A program made the translations under genes and the position numbers. From Allomyces macrogynus ATCC 38327 (Eukaryota > Blastocladiomycota > Blastocladiomycetes > Blastocladiales > Blastocladiaceae): 31,049 nt of DNA. The notes under the pieces are model-generated. The model ran no database searches. It was not told the origin of the DNA and saw only the letters and a list, made by a program, of their open reading frames with translations. Position 1 is the stretch's first letter, and each line of letters opens with the position of its first letter. The stretch covers positions 41,108-72,156 of the forward strand of contig GG745376.1 in assembly GCA_000151295.1 (NCBI GenBank), in the 5' to 3' direction. This document shows, one piece after another, positions 20,165 through 30,190 of this stretch.

Positions 20165-21778
20165 ATGAACGACGGCACAGGGTCACTGGACATCATGAAC
20201 GCCCGTTCAGACGCAGGTTTCGCGCCCAATCTGCGGGACCCAACACCAACGAGCATGGAAGAAATGCGCGACCCGAGCGTCGCAGTCCTCTCGGGTCTCT
20301 GTCTGGCCGTGTCCGCGTCGACTTTCCTGATCGCGGCGCTTTTGCTCGTGCGCAAGGGGTTGCGTGCAGCACCGTTTTACGGCAGCGTATTGGCCATTGT
20401 CACGCCGGGGATCATCGTGGACGTGATGCTCTATTCCGTCGACTCGCCGACCAAAATGGTCCGGACCAATGGCGTCGTCTTGCTGGGTGTGGCAGTCGGC
20501 GCTTTTCGTGATTTCATACGTCAACCCGATCCTGCTCGGCAAACCAATAGAAATTGTGGTACCTGGTTCGCGCAAGCCAACTGGTTTTCTCGTCGACGCT
20601 GATTGTGATCGTGTCGTTTCAGCGGCTCAAAGGTCCACACTCTGCGTGGGTCCGTGCTCACGGGCGACATCAAGATAACGGGTCTCACCCACGAATAATC
20701 GCTGCGTGTAGTGTTTACCGAAGCTGGCCTGACCGACTGGCTTACCGACCGCCGTTTGCGCGTGGCTCTCGCGTTCTTTCTCGTCGTGCGCGTCGTCCTC
20801 GTCACGCAATTCATCCGCGCCTACGCCAATATGGACCCCGGGCAACCATGGGACGTGCCCATGGAGCGTCTCATGCTCAGCACACTGATCATTGGTGGCG
20901 ACGCAATAATTGACCTCGTGTGCACCGTCGTGGCGTTTATTCTGGTCTTGCGCGTGCGCGTGGCCATCCTCCATGCGCGTGAACGTCGATCGACAGTGAA
21001 GGGTGCGCCGACTGCTCATGCTGCGGGTCGCAGACTCCACAAGGACCACCGCTTCCTCGCACTGCTTGTGGGCATTGTGGTCGCGCAGATGGTGATGATT
21101 CTAAACGTGGTCGCCGGGGCTGCTCTGGCCTTCTTTGCGCTGGGGTTCAAAGGTGCGAGTATGTCTTTGGTGCTCTCGGTCGTCATGTCCTTGCTCACCG
21201 CGCATCGATTTCATGCACAGGAGACGAGATTGGGCTCTTTCTCCAGCGCATCTACATGCTCTGTTCTTTGGTACGGCTTTGTTGGGATCGCGTCGCGCGC
21301 ACGATTTCGCAATGCGCATCACCGCCCTTTCAGGCGCGCACCATTCTGGCTCGCGCCGTTTGCCAGCTGCGGCCTCATTGGTGGGAGGGTAACGACGGAC
21401 TTAACGAGCGCAATTGTGACCCGTGGTGGCGGATCAGACGTGGCTGTAATGCACTCACCCGCGTGTTTGGCTTTGGCCACCTAGTTGCAATGGCATTTCA
21501 CGACCGAGCTTGTCAAGAACCACAAGGCCAAGACGCTTCAAGTGAGCGCGTCCAGCACGGGGCCCGACACCAAGCCTGGCTTGTCGATCAACGCCAAGTC
21601 TCTCCTCGATATGCCGCGGCTCCTCTCCAAGCGGGTGCTTCCCTCACCAGTCGTCCCGCTGCTGGGCACCAGCGGCGAGACCATGCCGCAGGTCACAACC
21701 ACGTTGGATACGATGACGACGACCGCTCGGACGTCGACTGACGGCCTACCGGTTGTTGGTGCCGCTAATGGGTCGTGA
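20165..21778 (+). CDS. 7TM receptor-like protein, array copy 7
   Basis: Exons 20165-20458, 20551-20632, 20712-21152, 21221-21270 and 21485-21778 give 386 residues. The ATG at MNDGTGSL is chosen by analogy with copies 5 and 6, which start MNGGH and MNSDH. TM1 follows EEMRDPS; loop 1 has VRKGLR; TM2 contains the conserved Asp (IIVDVMLY); TM3 is followed by SFQRLKG and AGLTDWLTDRR; TM5 has IIDLVCTVVAFIL. Exon 4 is the most diverged (GDEIGLFLQRIYMLCSL), replacing the usual ER with QR. The tail starts VKNHKAK and contains SPVVPLLG. Intron 4 is 214 nt, two to three times longer than its counterparts; the first three are 68-92 nt. It is the last member of the array. Confidence 0.77.
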
Positions 21779-22210
21779 CGGGGTGGGCAAGGACAGACGG
21801 AATGGGCCGGATCCGTTTTGGGAGCTGTCGTAACGGTGAGGGGGTGAACTGCCAATAGACGGATCTATTCCTTCAGCGCTTTTTGGGTCTGTGGATAACA
21901 TTTCTGCGCACCAGTCTATGCGACTTTCGGGTGCTGGCCCGCACTCATTGACCTGACCGTACGTTTCTGAGTCCGTTCCACCGCGCAGCGCAGGTCATGG
22001 CCACTTCCCGTTTGCGGTCCTTGAAGTCGCAAGCAAAAGATTGCGATGACGATGAACATCAAGAGGAAGGATTCACAAAATCAATTGACAGGCACGGGAG
22101 GGAGGAACCCAACTTGTCAAAGAGATGCGATGGCCGCCGCCAACTTCAAAAGCCGAAAATCAAACGGCCCAAGCTCATTCCAGCCCAGACCTTAAATGAA
22201 TGACGCGCCT
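21779..22210. other. 3' flank of the array
   Basis: An ATG at 21997 opens a 68-codon frame to 22203 that encodes a highly charged peptide (KDCDDDEHQEEG, KPKIKRPK). It is too short and too biased to call a gene. Nothing else was seen. Confidence 0.35.
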
Positions 22211-22650
22211 CGGGTCGCCCCACGGGTCAGTGATGACCCGTACGGGTCGACTCACACGACACGCCCGCGACTTGGCCAAAGTCGGCTCCCACCGCCAATT
22301 CCCTCTCGTCCTCCCCGCAGCGCGAGCATCAAAGCAGCGCGACCGCCCGCAATCAACGTGTGCCTTGCTGTGACGGCGGCGCGCGTCAGTGGCGGCAGTG
22401 GCAGCGGTGGTGGTGACGGGAGTTGTTGTTATCAACCGTTTTAAATCGATGCAGGGGCGCGCGACCGTGGCCGCGCTATTTCCAAAATTATTGCGCTGTG
22501 GATCGCTGTCCGAAAATGGTGGTAAAAGAGTGTTGGTGGGATGGTTGGAATTCGGCGCGATGTAACGTTGAGGCCCTTTGACCCGTGTGGGTCTCGACCT
22601 GTCACTGACCCGTCCCCGCAGGTCGCTGACCCGACCTGACCCGAACCCGC
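22211..22650. mobile_element. Possible small inverted-repeat (MITE-like) element
   Basis: The left arm (22211-22250) contains ACGGGTCAGTGA followed directly by a palindrome of the form GACCC-GTAC-GGGTC. The right arm (22580-22610) contains the reverse complement of ACGGGTCAGTGA and, 12 nt away, GACCC-GTGT-GGGTC. GGGTC or GACCC words are densely repeated in both arms and are not noticeably clustered between them. About 440 bases in all, with no coding sequence. The arrangement suggests terminal inverted repeats of a non-autonomous DNA transposon. No target-site duplication was identified, and a regulatory or replication-linked repeat cluster is an alternative. Confidence 0.35.
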
Positions 22651-23331
22651 GCGGCCCGTTGGGGGGCCTAACCGACGGCGCAGCAGCCAACACAACCGCC
22701 ACCCACAACCGAGACTGCCTGGTCGGCCTCGTCCAGTCCCCACCCAGACAGAATGAAGCTCGACAGTCGTGGGAACACCGCCAAGAGCAGCAACGTCACC
22801 ATTTCGACCTGGGCAATTTGCGGGCTCGTCAGACGCGGCCAAACCTGCAGGCTAGCATTCAGGCCACGCTGGCCAGGACACGCAGTCGACAGTGCCAAGA
22901 TCAATTCGTGGACCACCACATTTTAGGCATCGTGCTGCGAGATAATTGAGACGGCGAAGGACTCGAGCGTCAGACACAGCGACGCGAAAATGGCAGTGCG
23001 AACTCCAGCTTCACTCACCGGGATCCCTCCCAAATCAATTGCGCGCAGCAGAGGATGGATTGCGCGGGCAGCAGACGAAAACGACTGTCAGGGTCTGCAG
23101 CGTGGAGCGTGTGCAAACCCCAAAGGACCTGGTGATGGTGCTGAAAAGGGGCGTCGGTGACGGCCAGAATGGACGACGAAGGGCGGCATCGAGATATAGG
23201 CAACGACACCACAACGAGAACAAACGGCGGGTGAGGAAGGGAAAAAGGAGATGCGGCGGGGAGAGGAGGCACGTGGTGGGGAATGGCACGGAAGCCCATG
23301 AGATTGCTTCCAATGTGACCCTGTTGCACAG
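22651..23331. other. Region without a resolved gene
   Basis: A minus-strand frame at 22919-22668 (starting MVVHELILAL and containing VTLLLLAVFPRLSSFIL) has reasonable codon bias and could be an exon, but no splice partner was found. Other open frames are arginine-rich and likely chance. The first exon(s) of the orphan exon at 23332 may lie here. Confidence 0.3.
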
Positions 23332-23556
23332 GTGGGCCTCGCTCCGCCGATTGCGCCGGTTTACGATGTAACCCCGTCGCTCTCGCTCCGCGCCTGGCTC
23401 GCTTCAACGCGCCGTCATTTTTCTTCGATTGCCAACGATGCGACACACACTCTCTCGTTCCTGCCGCCCGACCTGCTTGCGTCGAGCGACGCCGTTTCGA
23501 GGCACCTCGTTTCACTCATGCACGGCCCAGAAACTGGCGAGGGAACACGAACATGA
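23332..23556 (+). CDS. Orphan terminal exon, unknown protein
   Basis: An open stretch of 74 codons with strongly G/C-rich third positions follows a good acceptor (TTGCACAG ending at 23331) and ends in TGA. It encodes VGLAPPIAPVYDVTPSLSLR, then WLASTRRHFSSIANDATHTL and a tail ending GEGTRT. No ATG is in frame before an upstream stop, so it should be a last exon, but I could not find the exon it joins. It is convergent with RFC1, 225 nt from that gene's stop. Unrecognised; it may be a remnant. Confidence 0.35.
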   Translation: MGLAPPIAPVYDVTPSLSLRAWLASTRRHFSSIANDATHTLSFLPPDLLASSDAVSRHLVSLMHGPETGEGTRT

Positions 23557-23780
23557 TGCGCTGGGTCGAGTTGCCACACCTCAACCCGGCTCTGCTGCTT
23601 TTGCCTGATCAGTCACGCAATTCAAGACGAAGAGAGTGCATTGCGGAGAGGGAGACGCCCTGACCGACCCGAATGAACAAGAAATAAAACGAAACCCGTT
23701 TGCGGATACTAATGTTAAACACCCCCATCGACCTCATGGCGCGATGCTTCACACCGTCCCCATATCCATACCATACCACA

Positions 23781-26700
23781 TCAATCATCACCCGCCGCGG
23801 CCTTCCCACGCCCCCGCCCACGCCCCCGCCCGCGACCCGCTGGTTTCGCGGTGGCCGCCCCACCGCGCGCGGCACGTCCCTTGCCCTTTGGCACCGGCGC
23901 CTTCTTGGCCAATGCGGCACGCAAAGTCTCCAGGTCATCGTCCTCTTCCTCGTCATCGACATGAACCACCTCGGCCTCGCCGTCCTCGTCCATGACACCC
24001 AACCCCTCCTCGCCCAACTCCTCGTCGGCGGCGGGGGCCGGCCCGCGACGCGCTTTACCGACAGTCTTGGGCACCTCGGTCCACGCGACCGGGTGCGGCC
24101 GCTTATTGTACTCGCGCGTGAACTTGGACTTGACCGCGGCCGGAATCGGTTTCAGCGCGGCCTCAGCGCTTGCCTTCCCAACCCCAAGTTCAAAGATCGT
24201 ATCAAAGTCGTCGCGCCCGAGGTAGTAGGCGTCGAGCATGTCCATCAACGGCAAGTGCCGTTCCGGGTCGGCGAACATGGCGGGCGTGATGGTCACGAGC
24301 GCCGGAATCGTGTCCAACCGCAAGGCGGACCGCCCACCGCCGCCGTGCCCGAGCGCGCCGCGCGTCATGCGCAGGTGCAGGCCGTCGAGTTGTCGCAGGC
24401 CTTTCCCGACTTTGCTGCCTTGCCCGAGCACCGACGAGAACATGATCATGCCCGTGCACCCGGTACTGCCCGGGCGCGACATCATGGCCATGGCCGGGGC
24501 CACGGTCGACCACGTCCCGTGGCTCGGGAGGAGCGACCAGTTTTGGTTCGATCGAATCGAGCGGCCGATATGGTCGCCGGTCGCAATCGCGTCGGCCGCG
24601 GCCGACAAGCCTTCGAGCGCCTGGACCGGGTCGTGCGACGCGCGCATCTTGATGTAGTTTTCCTGCATCATGAGCGGGATCATGTCGTAGTCGTTGAAGT
24701 AGACTTCGAGCTGCTCCGGCAACGACTTGCGCGCATAAGGCAGCGTCATACACTCGCCCGCTGCGTCAAACAGACCGACTGCCATGTCCTTTTCCGCTGA
24801 CTTGCCGAGCGCCTTGGCCCCGTCAAACGCGAGCGTGCCCTGCGCGCCGACGCCGAGCTTGTAAGTCGAGAGCAGGTGCAGCACCTGGCGAATGTCGCGG
24901 TTCGTCGAGGCCACGAGCGCGTCGATCGCGGGCGCGGGCCAGCTTGAGCCCTTCGCGGTGGCAAATGGTCATGAGCCGCGACCGAATATGCTGCGCGTCG
25001 GGCCGCGCAAACTTGAGTTTCGAGGCAGTTGGCCTTGAGCGTGCGCATCTTGGGGCTCGTCGCGTCGTTGGCAATACAAATGATGGGCACCTGCGATTTC
25101 TTGATGAGCACCGTAAGCTCGGCGAGCCCGCCGCGGTCCGACCCGGTCATGCCGTCGACCTCGTCCATGATAATAACGTGGTGCGGCTTGACCGCCGCCG
25201 CGTTCCCGCCATTGCCGGCCGAGACCATGTTCTGGAACGCAAACAACGTCTGGTTGCCCATGGCCTGCGCGGCCACTTCGTCGAGCGATTTCTTGGACCG
25301 CACGTCGCTCGCATTGAACTCGACAATATGGTACCCGAGCGACTTAGCGACAACGTGCGCGGCCGTCGTCTTGCCGATCCCGGGGGCCCCCGAAATCAGG
25401 GCGGCACGGAAATGCGTGAAGTTTTGCTCGCCCGTGAACTTGAACCGGTTCTTGCGCGCCTGGTCGAACCCGGCAAGCCACTTGGACAACCGGCCAATCG
25501 CCGCCTGGTTCCCAATAATCTCGGTCGGCTGCGACGGCTTGTACTTGTCGACCCACATGGCGTGCGGGTTCGCCGCGACTTGCGCATTATCAATCGTCGC
25601 GAGCTTCTGTTCTTTCGCGAGCACTGTCTTGGACTTGGTCGCATTCACCTGTGCCTCGGATTTGCCCGGCCGTGTGCGAATCAGATCAAGGAACTGGTCT
25701 TCGTCGAGCAACGGCGTCTTGAGCTCGGTCGCCTTTTTGATCTTGGTCGCGCCGCCGTCGGCGCCCACGAGTAAGTACGACGTCTTGCCCGAGACCGCGC
25801 CTGTCATGCGCCCGCCGTACCGCATGATCAGTTCCTTGACGTCGTCGCGTGTAAACGACGAGAAGTCGCCCGTCTGCACAAACGTGAGCCCGTGCAGACA
25901 GTTGTCGGCGCCCTCGGGCGCTTCCTTGGACCCTAGCGCCGTCGGGCCCGTGCGCGACTGGAACTTGAGGTAGGCCGCCTTGGACCGCGCCTTGGCGTCT
26001 TCCTCAATGTCGACGTCGGCATCGGCGCCCAGTGTCGACGAAGACGCGGTGGCAGTAGTCGGTGCTGGTGGAGGCGGTGCCACCTTTTTCAAGTTCTTGT
26101 TCTTGGCGCCGAGCGGCATAACTTCGTCCTCGTCATCGTCGACGACGACGACCGGAGCCACGACCTTGGCCTTTTTCGCCGGCGGCGACTTGGCCGCGGC
26201 CGGCGGAGGCGCAACCGCCTTGGTCTTGGCGGGCGCGACCGGCGCCGAGGCGGCCTTGGGGGCCACCAACTTCTTGGGCGTCGCCGCCGACTTGGCCGAC
26301 GCGCGACGCGGCGGCGCCGCCGCAAAGTCATCGTCCATCTCAAACGCCTGGTCGTCGTCATCCAAATCGTCGTCATCGTCCGCGGCCGCATCCGCCATGA
26401 ACGCGTCCCCATCCGCGTCGCGCTTGCGCCTGTTCTTGGTGGCCGTCGACTTCTCCTCCTCCACTTCATCGTCCTCCATGTAGACGACCTCCTTCTTCGC
26501 GGCGGCGCGCCGCGGCCGACCGACGGTCGCGGTCGTCGAGCTCGGCGAACTCGACCGCAGATCCATGGACTCGGTCGTCGCTGGGGTCGCGGCGGGGGAC
26601 GTTGCGGCGGCGGCCGCGGGCGTGCTGCTCGACGACGGCTTGAGCGGCGCGGCCTTGCGCGTGGCCGAGAGCGCGCCAAAGTAGGCCGACGGGGCCACGG

Positions 26701-27427
26701 GTGGGGGCTTGGGTGCGGGCGCCGGCTTGGGTTTGGGCGTTGCCGAGGTACGCGACTTCTTGGGTCTGGTGGTGAGGTGATCGAGTCAGACAATCGGTGG
26801 TCGCGCGGGTTTGTGAAGGGATGATGAAGGAGCGTACGGTTGCTGGACAAAATCGTCGTCGTCATCGTCGTCGACGGTGACGGGCGCGTCCTTGTCGTTG
26901 TTGTCGTCGTCCTCCTCGTCGTCGGAAATGATGATGCCTAGAGTGGAGCCGAAATGACCGGACCGGTCAGCGCCCTGAACACAATGCAGAGAGACGCGAT
27001 CGGGTCGCGCGCAGAGTACGTACGTGCTCGGGACGCAGCCGTGCGCTTGCGCTTGGGCGCCTGGCCGACAGAGTACTGTCAATTCGAAGCTCGCGTGAGG
27101 CAGGATTACACGGCAAAAACGCACTGGATCGGCCGCACTGGACGCCCCCGACGACGACGCGCGTCTCGCGGCGCCAGAGGCCGGTGCGGGGATAGCCGAA
27201 GAGGGAAGACGACGCGCCCGTGGTGCTCTTGGGCCGGAAGAACGCGCGAATGTCCTGTGGGTCGATTGACTCTCGCGTCAGTCTTGCTTGATTGCACTTG
27301 CCGTCGCCGCCACGCTCGACCGCGTGCCGGGACAAGCACTCGTGCAATACGGCATAAATCAGGCACGCGGTACACGGCGAGCGCGCTGGTTCCTTCGTGT
27401 GCAAGGGGGACGCCGCACCTGCGGCAT
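23781..27427 (-). CDS. RFC1: Replication factor C subunit 1 (large clamp-loader subunit)
   Basis: The large subunit of the RFC complex, which loads PCNA onto primed DNA in the nucleus. Exons: 27427-27419 (only MPQ), 27254-27125, 27060-27024, 26937-26838, 26765-23781; about 1085 residues once three one-base breaks are allowed for. Exon 2 begins DIRAFFRPK, the PCNA-binding-type start seen in RFC1 proteins. Then come a PKRKR nuclear signal, long acidic and Pro/Ala/Lys linkers, a BRCT domain (LHGLTFVQTGDFSSFTRDDV; SYLLVGADGG), the AAA+ module with Walker A GAPGIGKTTAAH, Walker B IIMDEVDGM, DIRQVLHLLSTY, the RFC1 C-terminal domain and a (GR)n tail. Frame breaks of +1 lie near 25016-25024, 24930-24940 and 27203-27207; coding similarity continues across each. 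Probably assembly errors in an essential gene. Confidence 0.93.
23791..23835. repeat. Low-complexity GR-repeat coding tract in RFC1
   Basis: A C-rich imperfect 6-12 nt repeat which, read on the minus strand, encodes the Gly-Arg alternation near the C-terminus of RFC1 (GRGRGRGRGRG). Such tails commonly bind nucleic acid. Confidence 0.7.
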
Positions 27428-28865
27428 GGTGGTCGTGGTGCGAGACTCGGGCGATCGTGGTCGCGTCACGGCTCGAGCGTGTTACTGCAGCTTCCTGCTT
27501 GACGATGCGGCAAGTGGGGCGCCGTGCGGAGGGTGCAGCACCGTATTCTGTTGTGCGAGAGGACGGACGACCGGTGGGGAGCGGCGCGTGTTCGACTCAC
27601 TCGCACCCGGCGCCCAGCGCTCACGGAGACAGTTGCAATGCCAGCCGTCAAACCCATTCCAATCGAGACCACCGAGTCGCGACGAGCTGAGACTGTCGTC
27701 CAGCCAGTCGCGAGTACACCATCATATGCAGCCCCAGGTTCGAAATGGAGACGGCGATTGATTCCCAGCAGGAGCTGGAGTGCTGCTGCATCAGCCACGG
27801 ATTCGGGCCCTCCCCACAGCTCCCCAGCATCTTTTTCATTTCAGGCAGAGAAGCCGCAAAGCAATGACCTGGAGTGAGGAGCAGCCAGTCAGGTTGGCTA
27901 GAAACCGATAAACGCTAGTGTTACGGCGCACGCTTTGCAAATGGATCAGACTGAGACACCCTTTCGAACAAATTTTAAACGAACAGGCCCGGACACAGGG
28001 ACAAAATTGGCCGAACAAGAGGCTCCACCTCCCAGTACGATCATCAACCAATCGTATTGTGCAGATCTGAAGTCGAACCAAAGCCGGCATGTTCAGGGCA
28101 GCAGGTCCGTAGTACGCCAAGCCCTGTGTGCAGTCCCAGCAGGACTGTGGTGTGTGTTCGAATATCCCATATCACAAACACGATGATCGTGACGTCGTCC
28201 GTGGCCAGCATCACAATGTGGCTGCAAGTTGAACGCAAGATGTGTGATTGTGATGATCGTCACACTTTCCAACAAGTACCTGTTGCTGGAATGGCATTCA
28301 TCGTCAAATCAGCGTGGTGACAGCGTAAAAAGGCCCGTGGCGGCCAGGGCGGCATGAACCAAAAGGCTTTCGCTGATATTCAATCGAACCTGTGCAATGT
28401 TATTTTGAGCAACGACTGGAACATGCAGTGGGGCAAAAGAAGCCGATGCTGGTCGCCGCACCTACCTGCTATGATCGAAACTGTGCTATTGTGCTGCTCA
28501 GGATTCGAACCAGACACTGCATTGCGCCCCTTGCTCCCCCAACGTGCTGGTTGCCGCTGAGAGCTTCGGGCTCAGCAGGAAAGCGTGATTGACTGCCACG
28601 AACGCTCTGATCCAAATAGTTGGTCAGAACACTGCCGCATCAGCAGCGGCCTGCTAAGACGGGCGGTAACAGAATAAAGCATCAGCACTGGTCTGATTCG
28701 AATCAAGAGCAAAGGTTTCATTTCCTTGATATCTTGGGAACCGACCAGTCCACAAGCCTACGGTTTCCGTCCCTTAGTGGCTTTACTTTCCACTGTCTGG
28801 CAGGTGGGACTGTTCGCAACATCCGTCCCTATTTTTCGCGCACGACACCAAGTGCAACCACACCA
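27428..28865. other. Intergenic upstream of RFC1, no gene recognised
   Basis: About 1.4 kb. An ATG at 27638 opens an 80-codon plus frame (MPAVKPIPIETTES...) and an overlapping minus frame of about 110 codons begins at a GTG; neither has clear codon bias, splice partners or family resemblance. Two sequences resembling the tRNA B box lie in this stretch (see findings), but no tRNA cloverleaf could be folded. Confidence 0.4.
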
Positions 28866-29529
28866 ATGGACTCGCTCAACATTGATTTTTACGCCGCGCT
28901 GCAGGCGTTGCTCTTCGTTCTCGCGCAAAAGCACCAGCCGTCGCGATTGCAAAGACAAACTCTGGCGGTTTGCCAGCGCCAGCGGCCGCAACGCGGCGCT
29001 CAGCTGCATCATGGACTGCGTGCTGCTATACCACGCCCAATCGGTCGCCGCTCTCCACAAATCCAAGCCGTAGCGTTTGACATGGGCCAATGATATTGTC
29101 ATCTGTCCCGACTTTCGCAGGAAACCAGCCATCAACGCCGCTCGCGTCCCAAGTGCATTTCCAACAGTGCGTTTTCAACTGCACGCTGTCACTTTACTCG
29201 CCGTCCCACGCTCGATCACACTTCTCTGGACCCGACGGCCAAGCTCGACGGGGTGCAGGATCAGATCCGGATCTTGCAGGCCAAGGCCGAGCGGATGCAA
29301 GTTGACCTGAAAACTGTACGTAAGAACGACGTTGTTGATCCAGGCCGAAGTGCAGGTTGCGGAGGACGAGGCGGAAATGGCCCGCGCCATGGTTCAAGTC
29401 GTGCAGGCGACGGCCAACGTGGAGCGTGCGCACTGCAACTTGGCGGTGAAACGAGCAGCGACAAAGGCACCGCACGGTGGAGAGATGGCGGGAGCCAAGC
29501 GGCCACGGTTGGATGATGGTGTCGCGTAG
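28866..29529 (+). CDS. Putative small coiled-coil protein, gene model unresolved
   Basis: Coding character is clear in pieces. An ATG at 28866 begins MDSLNIDFYAALQALLF. From about 28915 the next frame takes over with very G/C-rich third positions (CKDKLWRFASASGRNAALSC, then CVLLYHAQSVAALHK) to a possible GTAGCG donor at 29070, with an acceptor TTTCGCAG ending at 29120. From about 29225 a heptad-like stretch reads LDGVQDQIRILQAKAERMQV; after 29343 it continues one frame over with AEVQVAEDEAEMARAMVQVV and ends in a basic, nuclear-signal-like tail (GAKRPRLDDGVA). The junctions at about 28908, 29121-29225 and 29316-29343 are not settled: each could be an intron or an indel. I do not recognise the family; coiled-coil oligomerisation is the only inferred property. 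Confidence 0.4.
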
Positions 29530-29890
29530 GCTGGCGTGGTAGATATCGGTGATGAATGGATTGGATGATTGTTGTCACGAAGTCTGGCCTTGGGTACATC
29601 AACTATATGGCCCATGCGAGAATGTGCTCAACACTGAAAGATGCGACCAACCACTGTTTTAGTGACTCTCAATTTGCTTGACAAGTGAGAAAAGAGCGAC
29701 CCAAAACACAACTATTTCTCCTCTGGTGAAAAAAAACAACAGACTTCCAACAAGCAACAAAACGGCTCTCACCTGGTCGTCGGAAAAACACTCGAATGCG
29801 GCAATAATAACGTATGCTCGACTCATTTTAACGTCATATTGACGAACTTCATGAAGTGTCGATGTACACGACAGAGATAAACGCTAGCGG
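29530..29890. other. Intergenic, no gene recognised
   Basis: About 360 bases, visibly more A/T-rich than the rest of the window (runs such as GAAAAAAAACAAC-like tracts near 29725). It separates the stop of the plus-strand coiled-coil gene from the stop of the minus-strand fragment, so it is a convergent 3' region. Confidence 0.45.
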
Positions 29891-30190
29891 TTAAGTGCAT
29901 CGTTTCTTGACCTCTGCTTGGATCAGGCTCACCCACGGCGCCACATTCTCCTCCCTGTCAGCCGGATCCGCTTTGATGTTGACGCCAGAGATGGCGCCAG
30001 CAGCCAATGACACGATCCGTTCGCCGTCCAAAATGATGCGCGTATCGCAAGCGGCACACGCTCCATTCTTGTCCGGCCATACAAGGCTGACAAGCAAGAG
30101 GCGCTTGGGGTCCCACGAATCCTCGCCCGGGATGCCGCCACCCCATCGGGCAATGCAAGTCGTGACCTGGACCCGCGATCACAACTTCTC
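29891..30190 (-). CDS. Possible C-terminal coding fragment, unknown
   Basis: A minus-strand frame reads GGIPGEDSWDPKRLLLVSLV, then CAACDTRIILDGERIVSL and NIKADPADREENVAPWVSLI before its stop at 29891-29893. The composition is that of a soluble protein, and third positions favour G/C. A TGA interrupts it near 30189; just upstream another frame contains RNERFLPRIALDEIRAVLAA and ends in a GTAAAT donor-like site, so an upstream exon may join here, but no combination of sites kept the phase. A plus-strand frame of 220 codons overlaps it completely and cannot be excluded. Unrecognised. Confidence 0.3.

Larger units (their letters stand above)
7201..21778 (+). repeat. Tandem array of seven 7TM paralogs
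   Basis: Seven head-to-tail copies begin at 7201, 9396, 11209, 12999, 16790, 18698 and 20165. Each intact copy has five exons: exon 1 encodes the N-terminus, TM1 and TM2; exon 2 (82 nt) TM3; exon 3 (435-450 nt) TM4 to TM6; exon 4 (50 nt) a loop and the start of TM7; exon 5 the rest of TM7 and a variable cytoplasmic tail. Intron phases are 0-1-1-0 throughout. Shared landmarks are a conserved Asp in TM2, W(H/Y)..R in TM3, AG-L-ADWLTDRR after TM3, (G/I)D..C(T/S) in TM5 and a Q in TM6. Copies group as 1-2, 3-4 and 5-6-7. No transposon is evident, so unequal crossing-over is the likely origin. Confidence 0.9.

Noticed and set aside
7201..21778. Microbial rhodopsins as an identity for the 7TM array.
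   Set aside because: No retinal-binding lysine could be placed in the last helix, and the TM3 motifs do not fit; a Ste2/Ste3 pheromone receptor identity was also not supported by any motif.
23700..26483. Long plus-strand open frames (up to 366 codons) opposite RFC1.
   Set aside because: They are antisense shadows of the RFC1 coding sequence created by its high GC and biased third positions; they show no domain.
26081..26930. The GTC/ATC-rich repeat tract as a microsatellite.
   Set aside because: It is explained as coding sequence for the acidic and Lys/Pro/Ala-rich linkers of RFC1.
28501..28580. A tRNA gene on the minus strand, suggested by GGTTCGAATCC.
   Set aside because: The T-arm stem has a mismatch and no matching acceptor or D arm could be found upstream.
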